A stretch of 64,000 bases of DNA from Clostridiales bacterium (lineage in GTDB: Bacteria > Bacillota > Clostridia > Saccharofermentanales > Saccharofermentanaceae). Under the pieces are notes generated by a model that was given only the letters and a program-made list of their open reading frames with translations, ran no database searches and was not told the origin of the DNA. Positions 34,077 to 44,569 of the stretch are shown here, piece by piece; the stretch's first letter is position 1, and the number at the start of each line of letters is the position of its first letter. The position numbers and the translations under genes were made by a program. The stretch covers positions 1-64,000 of the forward strand of contig JAFZKB010000034.1 of assembly GCA_017551865.1 (NCBI GenBank), written 5' to 3'.

Positions 34077-35630
34077 ATGGAAACCGCATACCTTTGTTCG
34101 AATTGTGGCGCTTCGGTGATCCTGAACGATGATTCTGCCTGTAAATGCTGCTTCTGCGGCACAGAATTCCATGAGAGAAATGTAATCGACCGCCCGAACG
34201 GAGGCTTTTATGTGGGCGCATTAACCCCCTCCAATCTTCGTACGATCACTTGCAGAAGCTGCGGAAAGACTATGGGAGAATCTTCTTCATCCAAACTCGA
34301 ACCGAAAGTATGTCTTTACTGCGGATCAGATGATATCACTTCCGGTTCCGGTGAGATGATGTTCCCGAAAGACATGATCTACGCGCCATTTTCCTGTGAT
34401 CGGAAAGAAGCGGAAGAAGCGTATCTTCTTTCCGTAAAAAAGGACAAGATCAAGGGACGTGCCCATTCGACCAGAGAATACCTTGATGCGCTTACTCCCG
34501 TATATATCCCGTGTTTCTTCTACGATTACCACACTTTCGCCAATACGATCCTGAGCGTGGTCCCGTTCGTGAAGCAGCCAAGAAATATCGGCGAGAAAGT
34601 CCTGTCGGCCTTCTTGATCACAGATATCTCCGTTGAGCGGACTTCTAATGTGGTTACCCCTTATCCGAAGACGATCGCCAGCGAGATGGCCTGGCAGAAT
34701 CTGCCGATCTGTGCATGTAACGTTATGGATCAGAAGAAATCTGATCAGGTATCGCCCTTCCTTTCCAAGTCCGGAACGACTTCGACCGGAAGTGCTTCCG
34801 ACATCAAAGACGCCGTGATCCTAAACATCGATCGAGGCGCCAAAGAAATCGAGGACAATTTCTTTTCGCGCATAAAAGAGTTCGTAAAAGAATGCGTGAT
34901 CACTGAAAATCTCGAGCACTTCTCGATCACTTCTTTCGTCGATAACACCGTCTACAACCCAGCCGTTGGCCAGCTCATCTATATTCCTTTCTGGGTCATG
35001 AAAGTGCGGAAGAAGGACCAGTCCCTGACCTGGTGCATGAACGCGATCTCCGGAAAATCTTCGGAAGTTTCCTTCGAGCCGATCGACAAGAAGCCCGTCA
35101 AGGAAGAGGAGCCGACGCTGAAGTCCATGAGCAAAAAGAGGATAAAGGCTTTTAAACTCGAGGACCTGGGCGGCCCGGACAAGCCGGTCAATTACAGGAC
35201 TTTCATGATCGACTCGGTTGCTTCCTCTATCACAGCTGAAATGACGCTCAACGAGATGTCCGCGGATAAGAGCCTTCTGCATTTGGAGAAGGCGAGAAGG
35301 AACTCGCAGACCAGCCTGGAAGTGCCAATCGTAAGAGCTTATCAGGAAGAAGCGGAGAAGGCGGTCAAGGAGAGCCAGAAAACATCGATCCCGAGTGCGC
35401 CGGTTCCTTTGCCGACCAAGCATTCTCCACTCTATCTCATGAAGGAAGAAGCGATGACACGTTCTCTGGGACGTGGCCAGCGCCTCCCGGAAAAACCGCT
35501 CGACCGCCGTGTCGGCAACGAAGCAGAGTTCGACAACAGAAACGACACGCATGAAAGCCTCGCCGTGGAATTCGGATTATCCGACCTCCCCGAGTACGAT
35601 CCGTCGGGACCGGATCCGTTTAAGAAGTAA
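34077..35630 (+). CDS. Short zinc-ribbon paralog
   Basis: 517 residues. It has cysteines at C7, C10, C24 and C27, the same positions as in the upstream protein, and a GGxYVG segment at 42-47 in both. This alignment and the AGGAG at 34066-34070 support ATG 34077 rather than the GTG at 34071. A second ribbon uses CRSC (about 59-62) and CLYC (about 79-82). The core has VYIPCFFYDYHTF and LIYIPFWVMKVRK, matching the two core motifs of the paralog. The tail is short and ends LPEYDPSGPDPFKK. Function unknown; the shared ends suggest both bind the same partner. Confidence 0.8.
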   Translation: METAYLCSNCGASVILNDDSACKCCFCGTEFHERNVIDRPNGGFYVGALTPSNLRTITCRSCGKTMGESSSSKLEPKVCLYCGSDDITSGSGEMMFPKDMIYAPFSCDRKEAEEAYLLSVKKDKIKGRAHSTREYLDALTPVYIPCFFYDYHTFANTILSVVPFVKQPRNIGEKVLSAFLITDISVERTSNVVTPYPKTIASEMAWQNLPICACNVMDQKKSDQVSPFLSKSGTTSTGSASDIKDAVILNIDRGAKEIEDNFFSRIKEFVKECVITENLEHFSITSFVDNTVYNPAVGQLIYIPFWVMKVRKKDQSLTWCMNAISGKSSEVSFEPIDKKPVKEEEPTLKSMSKKRIKAFKLEDLGGPDKPVNYRTFMIDSVASSITAEMTLNEMSADKSLLHLEKARRNSQTSLEVPIVRAYQEEAEKAVKESQKTSIPSAPVPLPTKHSPLYLMKEEAMTRSLGRGQRLPEKPLDRRVGNEAEFDNRNDTHESLAVEFGLSDLPEYDPSGPDPFKK

Positions 35631-35651
35631 TCAGAATAAAGAAGATGAGAA

Positions 35652-35694
35652 GAGGGTGCTAAAGGTCTCGAGAAAGAGCTTTAGCACCTCTTTT
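35652..35694 (+). terminator. Terminator after the second zinc-ribbon gene
   Basis: GAGGGTGCTAAAG (35652-35664) pairs with CTTTAGCACCTC (35679-35690) with one bulged G, followed by TTTT. It lies just upstream of palindromic array 2. Confidence 0.8.
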
Positions 35695-35750
35695 GGTTTG
35701 TAGTTTTTAACTTCGGTTCATTTGAACTGTTTTTTCAGAACCCCCCAATG

Positions 35751-36049
35751 TTGCCGTATAATTTTAGTAAATCGAAATCTATACGGCAGCATTTTAAAGG
35801 CAGTGCCGTATGAAAATACAAAACCTCGATTCATACGGCAGATTCAGGGGTGCTCTGCCGTATAAAATCAGGTTTTCCGAAATTATACGGCATTTGAGAT
35901 GGCCATCTGCCGTATGAAAATGGAAAAGTGCTTTTTATACGGTAAATGGAGGGTCGATCTGCCGTATGAAAATATGATTTCCAAATCTATACGGCAGGTA
36001 GGCCAAAATGCTGCCGTATAAAATGAGATATCTCGTTTTTGTACGGCAC
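35751..36049. repeat. Array 2: six palindromic units of TGCCGTAT-N21-ATACGGCA, period exactly 52 bp
   Basis: This fills the middle of the 563-bp gap between convergent genes. Left arms start at 35752, 35804, 35856, 35908, 35960 and 36012; right arms at 35781, 35833, 35885, 35937, 35989 and 36041. All inner gaps are 21 bp and all spacers between units are 15 bp. Unit 4 right arm is ATACGGTA and unit 6 right arm GTACGGCA, both still pairing by wobble. The unit 6 core contains the perfect palindrome GAGATATCTC. Same family and unit count as the array at 2911-3207. Separate terminators flank it on both sides, so it is not needed for termination of its neighbours. Confidence 0.95.
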
Positions 36050-36135
36050 GCACGAAAGAATCAGCTCAATGACTACACTCAGTGACTCTTCGCCACATCC
36101 TGGGCAAGGAGAGACGCGCCTTTCATGCGAAGAAA

Positions 36136-36177
36136 AAGGAGATGGACAACTCTTGTCATCCATCTCCTTGCTTTTTT
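36136..36177. terminator. Bidirectional terminator downstream of bglA
   Basis: AAGGAGATGGA (36136-36146) pairs with TCCATCTCCTT (36159-36169). A T tract follows on the plus strand (36171-36177), and the preceding A run gives a T tract on the minus strand, where it would end the bglA transcript. Confidence 0.8.
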
Positions 36178-36193
36178 CTTTGTGAAAAGATCC

Positions 36194-37678
<1,485 letters not shown>

Positions 37679-37724
37679 CTAAATTCGCGGCATGATTTCG
37701 TCTAGCCAGTGAAGAAAAAGTCAT

Positions 37725-37750
37725 TTGCAAAAAGACCATTATGGTATAAT
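37725..37750 (+). promoter_or_regulatory. Extended -10 promoter for the GT4 gene
   Basis: TGGTATAAT (37742-37750) is an extended -10 with a perfect TATAAT 23 bp before the ATG. TTGCAA (37725-37730) lies only 14 bp upstream, so the extended -10 probably dominates. Confidence 0.5.
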
Positions 37751-37773
37751 CATTAGCGTAACGAGGAGAGAGT

Positions 37774-39198
37774 ATGAATATTGCAATAATCACGGACACG
37801 TATTTTCCGGATATAAACGGAGTTACATCTTCGATCTATACGCTTGCGCTGGCCCTTCGTAAACGGGGACATCGCGTATATATTTTTGCGACTTCAGAGA
37901 CCAATTCTCCGGTGATCCGCCGTGTGAGCAAGCATCCGCCGGTATTCCGTATCCCGAGCTTCCCGATGCTTCTTGTCCGTCCGTACCGTACCACCATGCC
38001 GTACTCCCTTCGTCTTGTACAGATCTTAAAGAGACTGAAGATCGACATCATTCACACCCAGACGGAATTCTCCATGGGTCTCATCGGTCTTTCTTCGTCG
38101 ATGACACTCCATCTCCCCATCGTGCACACCTATCACACGATGCTCGAGGACTATACGCATTACATCTTAAACGGGAAGGTCAAGAACATCATCACGCCGG
38201 ACATGGCCAAGAAGTTCAGTAAGACCTTTTGTAACGTGCCGACGGGACTGATCGTCCCGACGGAGAAGGTGAAGAACGCACTCCGTGAATACGGCGTGGT
38301 AAAGCCGATCTATGTGATCCCGACAGGTATCGATGTATCGCCTTTCAACCGTTCGAATTTCGATAAGAATGAGATCGATGCGCTGAAGGAAAAATACGGC
38401 ATCCGTCCGGAAGAGAAGATCCTCCTTTCTCTTGGCCGTGTGGCCAAAGAGAAGAGTATCGACCGCATCATCGACCAGGTGCCGAAGATCTGTGAAAAAT
38501 CACCGAACGTTCGCGTTCTCATCGTAGGTGACGGACCGGCTCTTCAGGGTCTTAAGGATCAGGCGGAAAAGCTTCATGTCAGTGATAAGGTGATTTTTGC
38601 AGGCGCGGCTCCGTACGCCGAGATCGGTAAATACTACCAGCTCGGGGATGCCTTCATCTCCTGCTCGACTTCCGAGACACAGGGCCTTACTTATTACGAA
38701 GCTATGGCGGCAGGTCTTCCGGTCATTGCCCGAAAAGACGATGCCGTAAATGAACTTTTCCAGGACGGGGTCAATGCCCGTCTCTTCAAAGACGAATCCG
38801 AGATCGCCGACATCGTGTCCGACATCTTTAAAGATCCGGTCACGGCAGAGAGATATTCCGCGAATGCGGAGAAGACCGTCGCTTCTTTTTCTGCGGAGAC
38901 CTTCGCGGTCCGTGTGGAAGAAGCCTACATGAATGCCATCGCCCGCCACGTCCGTGAGAAGGCGATCCGCCGTGCCAATGTCGGTAAACTGCATCTTTCG
39001 AGAAAATATAAGTCCGTCAAACTGGTACCTCCGGAAGAAGACAGCCACTTCCTGAAAGAAGAAGAGGAAGATAGAAAGGGCGGATTCTCAGGCGTTAAGA
39101 AAGTTGTCGCCGGAAATGCGCGAAAAGCATACCACACGGCATACCGCTATGCACAGCTGATCCGTGTAGGAAAGAAGATCAGTAAGAGAGGACATTGA
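37774..39198 (+). CDS. GT4-family glycosyltransferase (diacylglycerol glucosyltransferase-like)
   Basis: A 474-residue GT-B-fold glycosyltransferase. ITDTYFPDINGVTSSIYTLA at the N-terminus and HTYHTMLEDYTHY are typical of bacterial diacylglycerol alpha-glucosyltransferases. The C-terminal domain has LGRVAKEKSIDRII and SETQGLTYYEAMAAGLPVIA, the E-x7-E nucleotide-sugar site. The basic C-terminal extension (about 410-474) may help membrane binding. It probably makes glycolipids at the inner membrane face; the exact acceptor is inferred. Its ribosome binding site is GAGGAGAG. Confidence 0.87.
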   Translation: MNIAIITDTYFPDINGVTSSIYTLALALRKRGHRVYIFATSETNSPVIRRVSKHPPVFRIPSFPMLLVRPYRTTMPYSLRLVQILKRLKIDIIHTQTEFSMGLIGLSSSMTLHLPIVHTYHTMLEDYTHYILNGKVKNIITPDMAKKFSKTFCNVPTGLIVPTEKVKNALREYGVVKPIYVIPTGIDVSPFNRSNFDKNEIDALKEKYGIRPEEKILLSLGRVAKEKSIDRIIDQVPKICEKSPNVRVLIVGDGPALQGLKDQAEKLHVSDKVIFAGAAPYAEIGKYYQLGDAFISCSTSETQGLTYYEAMAAGLPVIARKDDAVNELFQDGVNARLFKDESEIADIVSDIFKDPVTAERYSANAEKTVASFSAETFAVRVEEAYMNAIARHVREKAIRRANVGKLHLSRKYKSVKLVPPEEDSHFLKEEEEDRKGGFSGVKKVVAGNARKAYHTAYRYAQLIRVGKKISKRGH

Positions 39199-39201
39199 TC
39201 C

Positions 39202-40893
39202 TTACTCTTCGCCATTCTTTTTTACAATGGAGATCTCCGGATATTCCACTTCGTTTTTTGCCGCTTCAGAAGCTCTGTTCCTTGCCGATTCTTCGGCGGC
39301 GATCTGCGCTTTTTCTTTGTCTCCGAGAAGTTGCGGCACACTGAAGTAATAGCCCTGCAGGAAGTTCACTCCGGCCTCTTCGCAGAATCTGGCCTGAGAT
39401 TCGTTTTCCACACCTTCGGCGACTGTCTTGATGCCGTTGGCCTTTGCAAATCTCACGATGCTTTTGATCATCTCTGCGCCTCGCTCGTGGTCGATATGGG
39501 AGGTGATGCAGCGGTTGATCTTCAGGATGTCGATCGGCACATCGTTCAGAAGAATGAAGGAAGATGCGACAGCGCTCAGATAATCCATGGCGATACGGAT
39601 ACCGTGTTTCCGGAGAAAGATGAGATTGTCCCGTACGAGGAAGTCTTCTTCGGTAAAAGTACCGTTGATCTCAACTGTGACGCGGTCGTTTCCGACGCCG
39701 GATTTCTCGACGGCGCGGACGAATTCCATAACACTTCTTTCCGAAAGCTCGGACCCGGAGAAGTTGATGCTGAATTTCTTCCCTTCGTTGAGCGGAAGCT
39801 TGGCGTACTTGATGGCTTCTTCCGTCATGAAGATCGTCAGCTGCTGAAGGCACGAAGTCTTCTGCAGGATCGGCACAAATTCCTCGGCCGTCATACGGGA
39901 ACCGTCATCACGGATCCATTTGGCTAAGATCTCCACGCCGACTGGTTTGTGCGTATATGCTTCGTGGATCGACTGGAAGGATGCCTGCACCATGCCCTTG
40001 GAGATCGCGGAAGAGAACTCGCTGGCGATGCTGACCGTACCTCTGTAGTAATCGCGCATGGCGTCGGTATACCGGCTGATCTGCTGGTCTTCGAGGAAGG
40101 AATAACGAAGTGCGATATTCGCGTGGCGGATACCCTCGGAGATATTCCCCGTCGGACGGATCACGGTAAAACCGATACGGTAGGAAATATAGACTGGTAT
40201 GCTGTCCACGGTGATCGTGACACCGTTGATATTGCTTATCGCCGCCAGAAGATTCTCGAGGCTTTCTTCGCTTGAATAGTGCTGCACGATGATGGAAAAA
40301 TCAAGATCGGTGCCCTTGTATAAAGTGGCATTCGGATAAGAGGAAAGAAGTTCCTTTAGTTCTTCGGAGATCTTCTTAACGATGGACTGATAGAAGTCAC
40401 TTCCGAAAAGACCCTGGATATCGCTGTCCTCGTTAAAGGCCAGCATCAGGATCGATAGCGCACCGTCGGTCGGGATCTTCGAAGAAGAGATCGCATTGAG
40501 GTTCGGAAGGCCAGTGAGCGCATCGTGCGTCGCGATGTATTCGAAGTGTCTCTCGCGCTTCCTGCTTCTTGTGGAAATGTACGCGACAACGATGCTGACG
40601 ACGACGTAGATGAGCGCGCGGATAAGCCACGTAAGTCCATGGTCTTCGGAGTTCGTGATCCAGTTGACGAGCGGTCCCATCGCGATGCCCGAAAGCATTG
40701 CGAAAAGAGCACTGTACCATACCGGCATGTAAAGTGATGTCAAAACGATGGGGATCAGAATAAGATTAGCATATACATTAGGTGTTCCACCGGTTACGCA
40801 AACGAAGTAGATAATGGCTGCGGCAGCTATAATAGATGCCGGGATCAAGAACGGGAGAATGGATTTCTGACGATTGTTTTGGATCGAATTCAT
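39202..40893 (-). CDS. Membrane protein with degenerate GGDEF and EAL domains
   Basis: 563 residues: about four transmembrane helices (15-105), a GGDEF-like domain starting THDALTGLPN in which the signature is replaced by KGTDLDF, and an EAL domain. In the EAL domain the motif reads EIL and SINFS and AEGVE are intact, but the DDFG motif is replaced by MDYLS (second Asp lost) and KID by KIN. Two metal-binding aspartates are therefore missing, so hydrolysis of cyclic-di-GMP is unlikely; a binding or scaffold role is possible. It ends 3 bp from the convergent GT4 gene. Confidence 0.88.
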   Translation of the reverse strand: MNSIQNNRQKSILPFLIPASIIAAAAIIYFVCVTGGTPNVYANLILIPIVLTSLYMPVWYSALFAMLSGIAMGPLVNWITNSEDHGLTWLIRALIYVVVSIVVAYISTRSRKRERHFEYIATHDALTGLPNLNAISSSKIPTDGALSILMLAFNEDSDIQGLFGSDFYQSIVKKISEELKELLSSYPNATLYKGTDLDFSIIVQHYSSEESLENLLAAISNINGVTITVDSIPVYISYRIGFTVIRPTGNISEGIRHANIALRYSFLEDQQISRYTDAMRDYYRGTVSIASEFSSAISKGMVQASFQSIHEAYTHKPVGVEILAKWIRDDGSRMTAEEFVPILQKTSCLQQLTIFMTEEAIKYAKLPLNEGKKFSINFSGSELSERSVMEFVRAVEKSGVGNDRVTVEINGTFTEEDFLVRDNLIFLRKHGIRIAMDYLSAVASSFILLNDVPIDILKINRCITSHIDHERGAEMIKSIVRFAKANGIKTVAEGVENESQARFCEEAGVNFLQGYYFSVPQLLGDKEKAQIAAEESARNRASEAAKNEVEYPEISIVKKNGEE

Positions 40894-40960
40894 AAAGCTT
40901 CTCCTTATTCAAAAGATACACAACCATTATATCACGCGGCCCGTGAAACCTCATGCAGAT

Positions 40961-40988
40961 TTGACTTAATTTTTATAATGGCGATAAT
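40961..40988 (+). promoter_or_regulatory. Promoter for cls
   Basis: TTGACT (40961-40966) and GATAAT (40983-40988), spacer 16 bp, 28 bp before the cls start. A TATAAT at 40974-40979 is too close to this -35 to pair with it. Confidence 0.5.
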
Positions 40989-41015
40989 AGTAAAGAGGGG
41001 AGAACGGAGGATAAT

Positions 41016-42551
41016 ATGCGCAAGCAATGGTTTCAATCCTTGTTGATGAGACGAGCCGTGATCATACTGATCCTGCTCGTTGAAATCACGACGTTCATTT
41101 TCCTCATCGTTGCCGGTACGATCATATCTGATGTGGCTTCGATTTTGTTCCGTGTGATCTCCGTGATCGTCGCCCTGTATGTGGTCTCCAAAAACGATAA
41201 GGGAGGATACCGGCTGATATGGGTATTCCTGATCCTGATGTTTCCGGCGCTGGGCGGTGTCCTCTATGTGTTTTTGAATTTCCAGATGAGTTCCAACCGT
41301 TACGCAAAGGACTTCGATGAGATCCTTGAAGCGACAAAAGATGAGCTTACGGTTTCCGAAGACGTGAACCGGGAACTGGCCGAACAGTATCCGGTTTTTA
41401 TGAAGAATGTGGAATATCTGCAGAGGGCCCAGAATTTCCCGTTGTATAAGAATTCACAAACGACATATCTATCTCCGGGAGAAGAGTTCTGGCCGGTCCT
41501 TCTTGAGAAGCTCCGCACGGCAGAGAAGTATATCTTTCTCGAGTACTTTACGATCGGTGAAGGAGAGTTCTGGAATTCGATCCTCGAGATATTAAAAGTG
41601 AAAGCAGCAGCCGGTGTCAAAGTACGCATCATGTACGACGATATGGGATGCTTTCTGAGCCTTCCTTCCGACTATCCGGAGTACTTAAGCTCGCTGGGGA
41701 TCGAGTGCCGGATCTTTAACCGTTTCCGTCCGTTCTTTACGACCATCCAGAACAACCGCGATCACCGGAAGATCACCTCGATCGACGGGAAGGTTGCGTT
41801 CTGCGGCGGACTGAATCTGGCGGATGAATATGTGAATAAGAAAGAGCGTTTCGGATACTGGAAGGATTCTGCCGTTATGGTCGAGGGGGAAGCCGCGTGG
41901 AGCCTGACCTGTTTCTTCCTTCAGATCTGGCAGATCAACCAGCCGAAGATGGAAGAATTCAACGAGTATTATCCGTGGAAAGATGCGGCGTGCGATATCG
42001 TTGGCGAAGGCTTTGTGCAACCGTATAATGACATCCCGATCGATCGGGAAAGAGTCAGCGAAAGTGTATTCATGAATATGATCACCGCGGCGGAAAAGTC
42101 CCTATACATCAGTACCCCGTATCTGATCCTCGACGAGGACATGATCAGTGCGCTGTGCCTTGCCGCCAAGAGCGGCATCGATGTGCGCATCGTGACTCCG
42201 AGTATATACGACAAATGGATGATCCATCAGGCGACACGTTCCTACTACCGTGATCTTGTAAATGCCGGTGTGCATGTCTATGAATATACGCCCGGTTTCA
42301 TGCACAGTAAGACCGTTGTCGTGGATGATAAAGCCGCAATCGTCGGTTCTGTGAACTGGGACTACAGAAGCCTTTATCTCCACTTCGAAAGCGCCGTATG
42401 GATGTGCGGAACAAAGACGGTTTCAGATGTCAGAAATGACCTTCTGCGAGCCTTCGAAGAATCTGACGAGGTCCTTCCGCAGGAACTGAACTATAAGAGA
42501 GGATGGAGCCTGTTCCGTCTGATCCTCCGTCTCATCGCACCCATTTTTTGA
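41016..42551 (+). CDS. cls: Cardiolipin synthase
   Basis: A 511-residue phospholipase D-superfamily enzyme that joins two phosphatidylglycerols into cardiolipin in the membrane. Two N-terminal transmembrane helices (about 12-35 and 40-60, then a third to about 90) precede two HxKx4D motifs: DHRKITSIDG and HSKTVVVDDK, each followed by the usual Gly/Ser-Asn element (GGLNLADEY and GSVNWDYRS). Length and architecture are normal for the bacterial family. Confidence 0.94.
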   Translation: MRKQWFQSLLMRRAVIILILLVEITTFIFLIVAGTIISDVASILFRVISVIVALYVVSKNDKGGYRLIWVFLILMFPALGGVLYVFLNFQMSSNRYAKDFDEILEATKDELTVSEDVNRELAEQYPVFMKNVEYLQRAQNFPLYKNSQTTYLSPGEEFWPVLLEKLRTAEKYIFLEYFTIGEGEFWNSILEILKVKAAAGVKVRIMYDDMGCFLSLPSDYPEYLSSLGIECRIFNRFRPFFTTIQNNRDHRKITSIDGKVAFCGGLNLADEYVNKKERFGYWKDSAVMVEGEAAWSLTCFFLQIWQINQPKMEEFNEYYPWKDAACDIVGEGFVQPYNDIPIDRERVSESVFMNMITAAEKSLYISTPYLILDEDMISALCLAAKSGIDVRIVTPSIYDKWMIHQATRSYYRDLVNAGVHVYEYTPGFMHSKTVVVDDKAAIVGSVNWDYRSLYLHFESAVWMCGTKTVSDVRNDLLRAFEESDEVLPQELNYKRGWSLFRLILRLIAPIF

Positions 42552-42671
42552 ATCTTCGCAAAGGACTTTTAGAATCTGCTTCGAACAACAGTATATCCGT
42601 GGTAAAATATAGGTACATTTTCTATTCGCTTGGCACATGCATCCGTACCGTTTTGAAGGGGGGAAGTCACC

Positions 42672-44144
42672 ATGTTGAAGAATGCGTATCTAAATGAGAA
42701 ACCTGAAAAAGAGGTTCTGAAATCCCGCTTAAAAGAACAGGAAGATCTTCTGTTCGTTAACCAGAATCAGATCAAAGACAATAAGCTCCCGGTGGTGGTC
42801 CTCATCGAAGGCTGGGGCACGGCCGGGAAGGGTACCCTGATCGGCAACGTCATCAATAACATTGACCCGCGTTTTTATAAGGTCGCGACCTTCGATATGC
42901 CGACGGATCTCGAAAAAAGAAAGCCATTTCTCTGCCGCTATTTCGAAGCGCTTCCGGAAGCCGGTAAATTCCGTTTTTATAACACCGGCTGGATGAATGA
43001 GATCGTAATGAGCCGGCTTGACGGCTCCATGTCCGATTCCCTCTATGAGAAACGCATCGCGAGTATCCGCCGTTTTGAACGTCAGCTCACGGATAACGGC
43101 TATCTGGTCTTAAAGTTCTTCATGCACATCAGTGAAGAAGAGCAGAAGAAGAGGATCGATAACCTAAAGGACCACATCGATACGAAGTGGCGCGTCAGCG
43201 ATGGCGACATCTGGCAGAACAAGCACTATAAGGCCTGCGAGAAGATCTTCGAGAAATATCTCGAGGACACCGACACTTCGTCTGCGCCATGGTATATCGT
43301 CGATGCGAAGTCCGAAAAATGGACAGAACTTCAGGTGCTGGAGAGGATGAACGAAGGCATCGATATCGCTCTCCAGAATCACTCTCTTGCGGTGCCTCTA
43401 CTGCAGAATACTTTCCCGCTCGTAAAGATGCCGAAACTTGCAGAAATTCCGCTTGAGGGAAAGGAACTTTCCGACGAGGAGTATAAGGAGAAACTGGATA
43501 AACTGCAGGACCGCCTGTCGGAGCTGCACAACCGTCTTTACAGGAAGAGAGTACCGCTCATCATCGCCTACGAAGGATGGGATGCGGCAGGAAAAGGCGG
43601 CAACATCAAGAGGATCGCCGAGGCACTCGATCCCCGCGGCTACGAAGTGCACCCGATCGCAAGTCCGGAGCCGCATGAGAAAGCACGTCACTACCTGTGG
43701 CGTTTCTGGACCCGTCTTCCGAAGGACGGACATGTGGCGATCTTCGACCGTACATGGTACGGCCGCGTGATGGTCGAGCGCATCGAGGGCTTCTGTTCCG
43801 AGAACGACTGGAAGCGTGCCTATAACGAGATCAACGAGTTTGAAAAAGAACTCGACGACTGGGGTGCGGTCATCATCAAGTTCTGGGTGCAGATCGATAA
43901 GGACACGCAGCTGGCCCGTTTCACCGACCGTCAGAACACGCCGGAAAAACAGTGGAAGATCACGGAAGAAGACTGGCGCAACAGAGAAAAATGGGATGTC
44001 TATGAAGATGCCATCAACGAGATGATCCAGAAGACCTCCACGAAGTTCGCACCGTGGTACATCCTCGAATCCGTCGATAAGAAATATGCGCGTATCAAAG
44101 CTCTCGAGATCGTGATAAAGGAACTCGAGAAGAAACTAAAGTAG
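42672..44144 (+). CDS. pap: Polyphosphate:AMP phosphotransferase (two PPK2 domains)
   Basis: 490 residues with tandem PPK2 domains, the arrangement of class II enzymes that use polyphosphate to make ADP from AMP. The N-terminal domain has the P-loop GWGTAGKG but lacks the usual DRSWY motif (FYNTGWMNE instead), so it is probably non-catalytic. The C-terminal domain has GWDAAGKGG and FDRTWYGRVMVER and is expected to be active. The ATG follows AAGGGGGGAAG. The next gene starts 19 bp downstream. Confidence 0.92.
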   Translation: MLKNAYLNEKPEKEVLKSRLKEQEDLLFVNQNQIKDNKLPVVVLIEGWGTAGKGTLIGNVINNIDPRFYKVATFDMPTDLEKRKPFLCRYFEALPEAGKFRFYNTGWMNEIVMSRLDGSMSDSLYEKRIASIRRFERQLTDNGYLVLKFFMHISEEEQKKRIDNLKDHIDTKWRVSDGDIWQNKHYKACEKIFEKYLEDTDTSSAPWYIVDAKSEKWTELQVLERMNEGIDIALQNHSLAVPLLQNTFPLVKMPKLAEIPLEGKELSDEEYKEKLDKLQDRLSELHNRLYRKRVPLIIAYEGWDAAGKGGNIKRIAEALDPRGYEVHPIASPEPHEKARHYLWRFWTRLPKDGHVAIFDRTWYGRVMVERIEGFCSENDWKRAYNEINEFEKELDDWGAVIIKFWVQIDKDTQLARFTDRQNTPEKQWKITEEDWRNREKWDVYEDAINEMIQKTSTKFAPWYILESVDKKYARIKALEIVIKELEKKLK

Positions 44145-44163
44145 GATCGGAAGGACCTATCTC

Positions 44164-44547
44164 ATGAACATCAGCTGGAAACCCGTACATTCGTTGATCC
44201 TGCTCCTGGTCGTACTTTTCGCAGTGGCTTTGGGCTTTAATGCCATCATGCTGGGCGATCACTTCGGACCCGGCATGACTTCGGAGGTCCTGACGGAAGT
44301 GGTCATACTGATCGTCCTTTCTGTGCTTCTTTCGATACCGGTCATTCTCGGCTTCAAAAAAGGATCGAAGTCGCTGATCCTTTTCTTCTCAGCGGGGTTC
44401 CTGATCATTATGTTTGTCGCCGTTTTTATCGGCATCAGCGAACTGGAGAATATCGACCTGGAAAAACGCATGCAGAAGCGTGACGTGCCGCCGGTCGAGA
44501 CACATAATAAGGCCATCGACGAAGTCATCTCCGAACTTGACTCGTAA
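44164..44547 (+). CDS. Small three-helix membrane protein, unknown
   Basis: 127 residues with three predicted transmembrane helices (about 10-30, 42-64, 68-92) and a charged, likely cytosolic C-terminus. I do not recognise a family. It follows the polyphosphate:AMP phosphotransferase gene closely and is probably cotranscribed; a bidirectional terminator follows. Confidence 0.7.
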   Translation: MNISWKPVHSLILLLVVLFAVALGFNAIMLGDHFGPGMTSEVLTEVVILIVLSVLLSIPVILGFKKGSKSLILFFSAGFLIIMFVAVFIGISELENIDLEKRMQKRDVPPVETHNKAIDEVISELDS

Positions 44548-44569
44548 CCTTAAAACTTAGAAAAACAGG

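Noticed and set aside
31994..34162. A 722-codon minus-strand reading frame opposite the long zinc-ribbon gene
   Set aside because: It is Cys/Arg/Ser-rich shadow coding caused by the repetitive, codon-biased sense strand; no ribosome binding site and no domain.
35751..36049. Integron attC sites or remnants of an insertion sequence
   Set aside because: No integrase or transposase, no core-site sequence, no target-site duplication, and no coding cassette between units.
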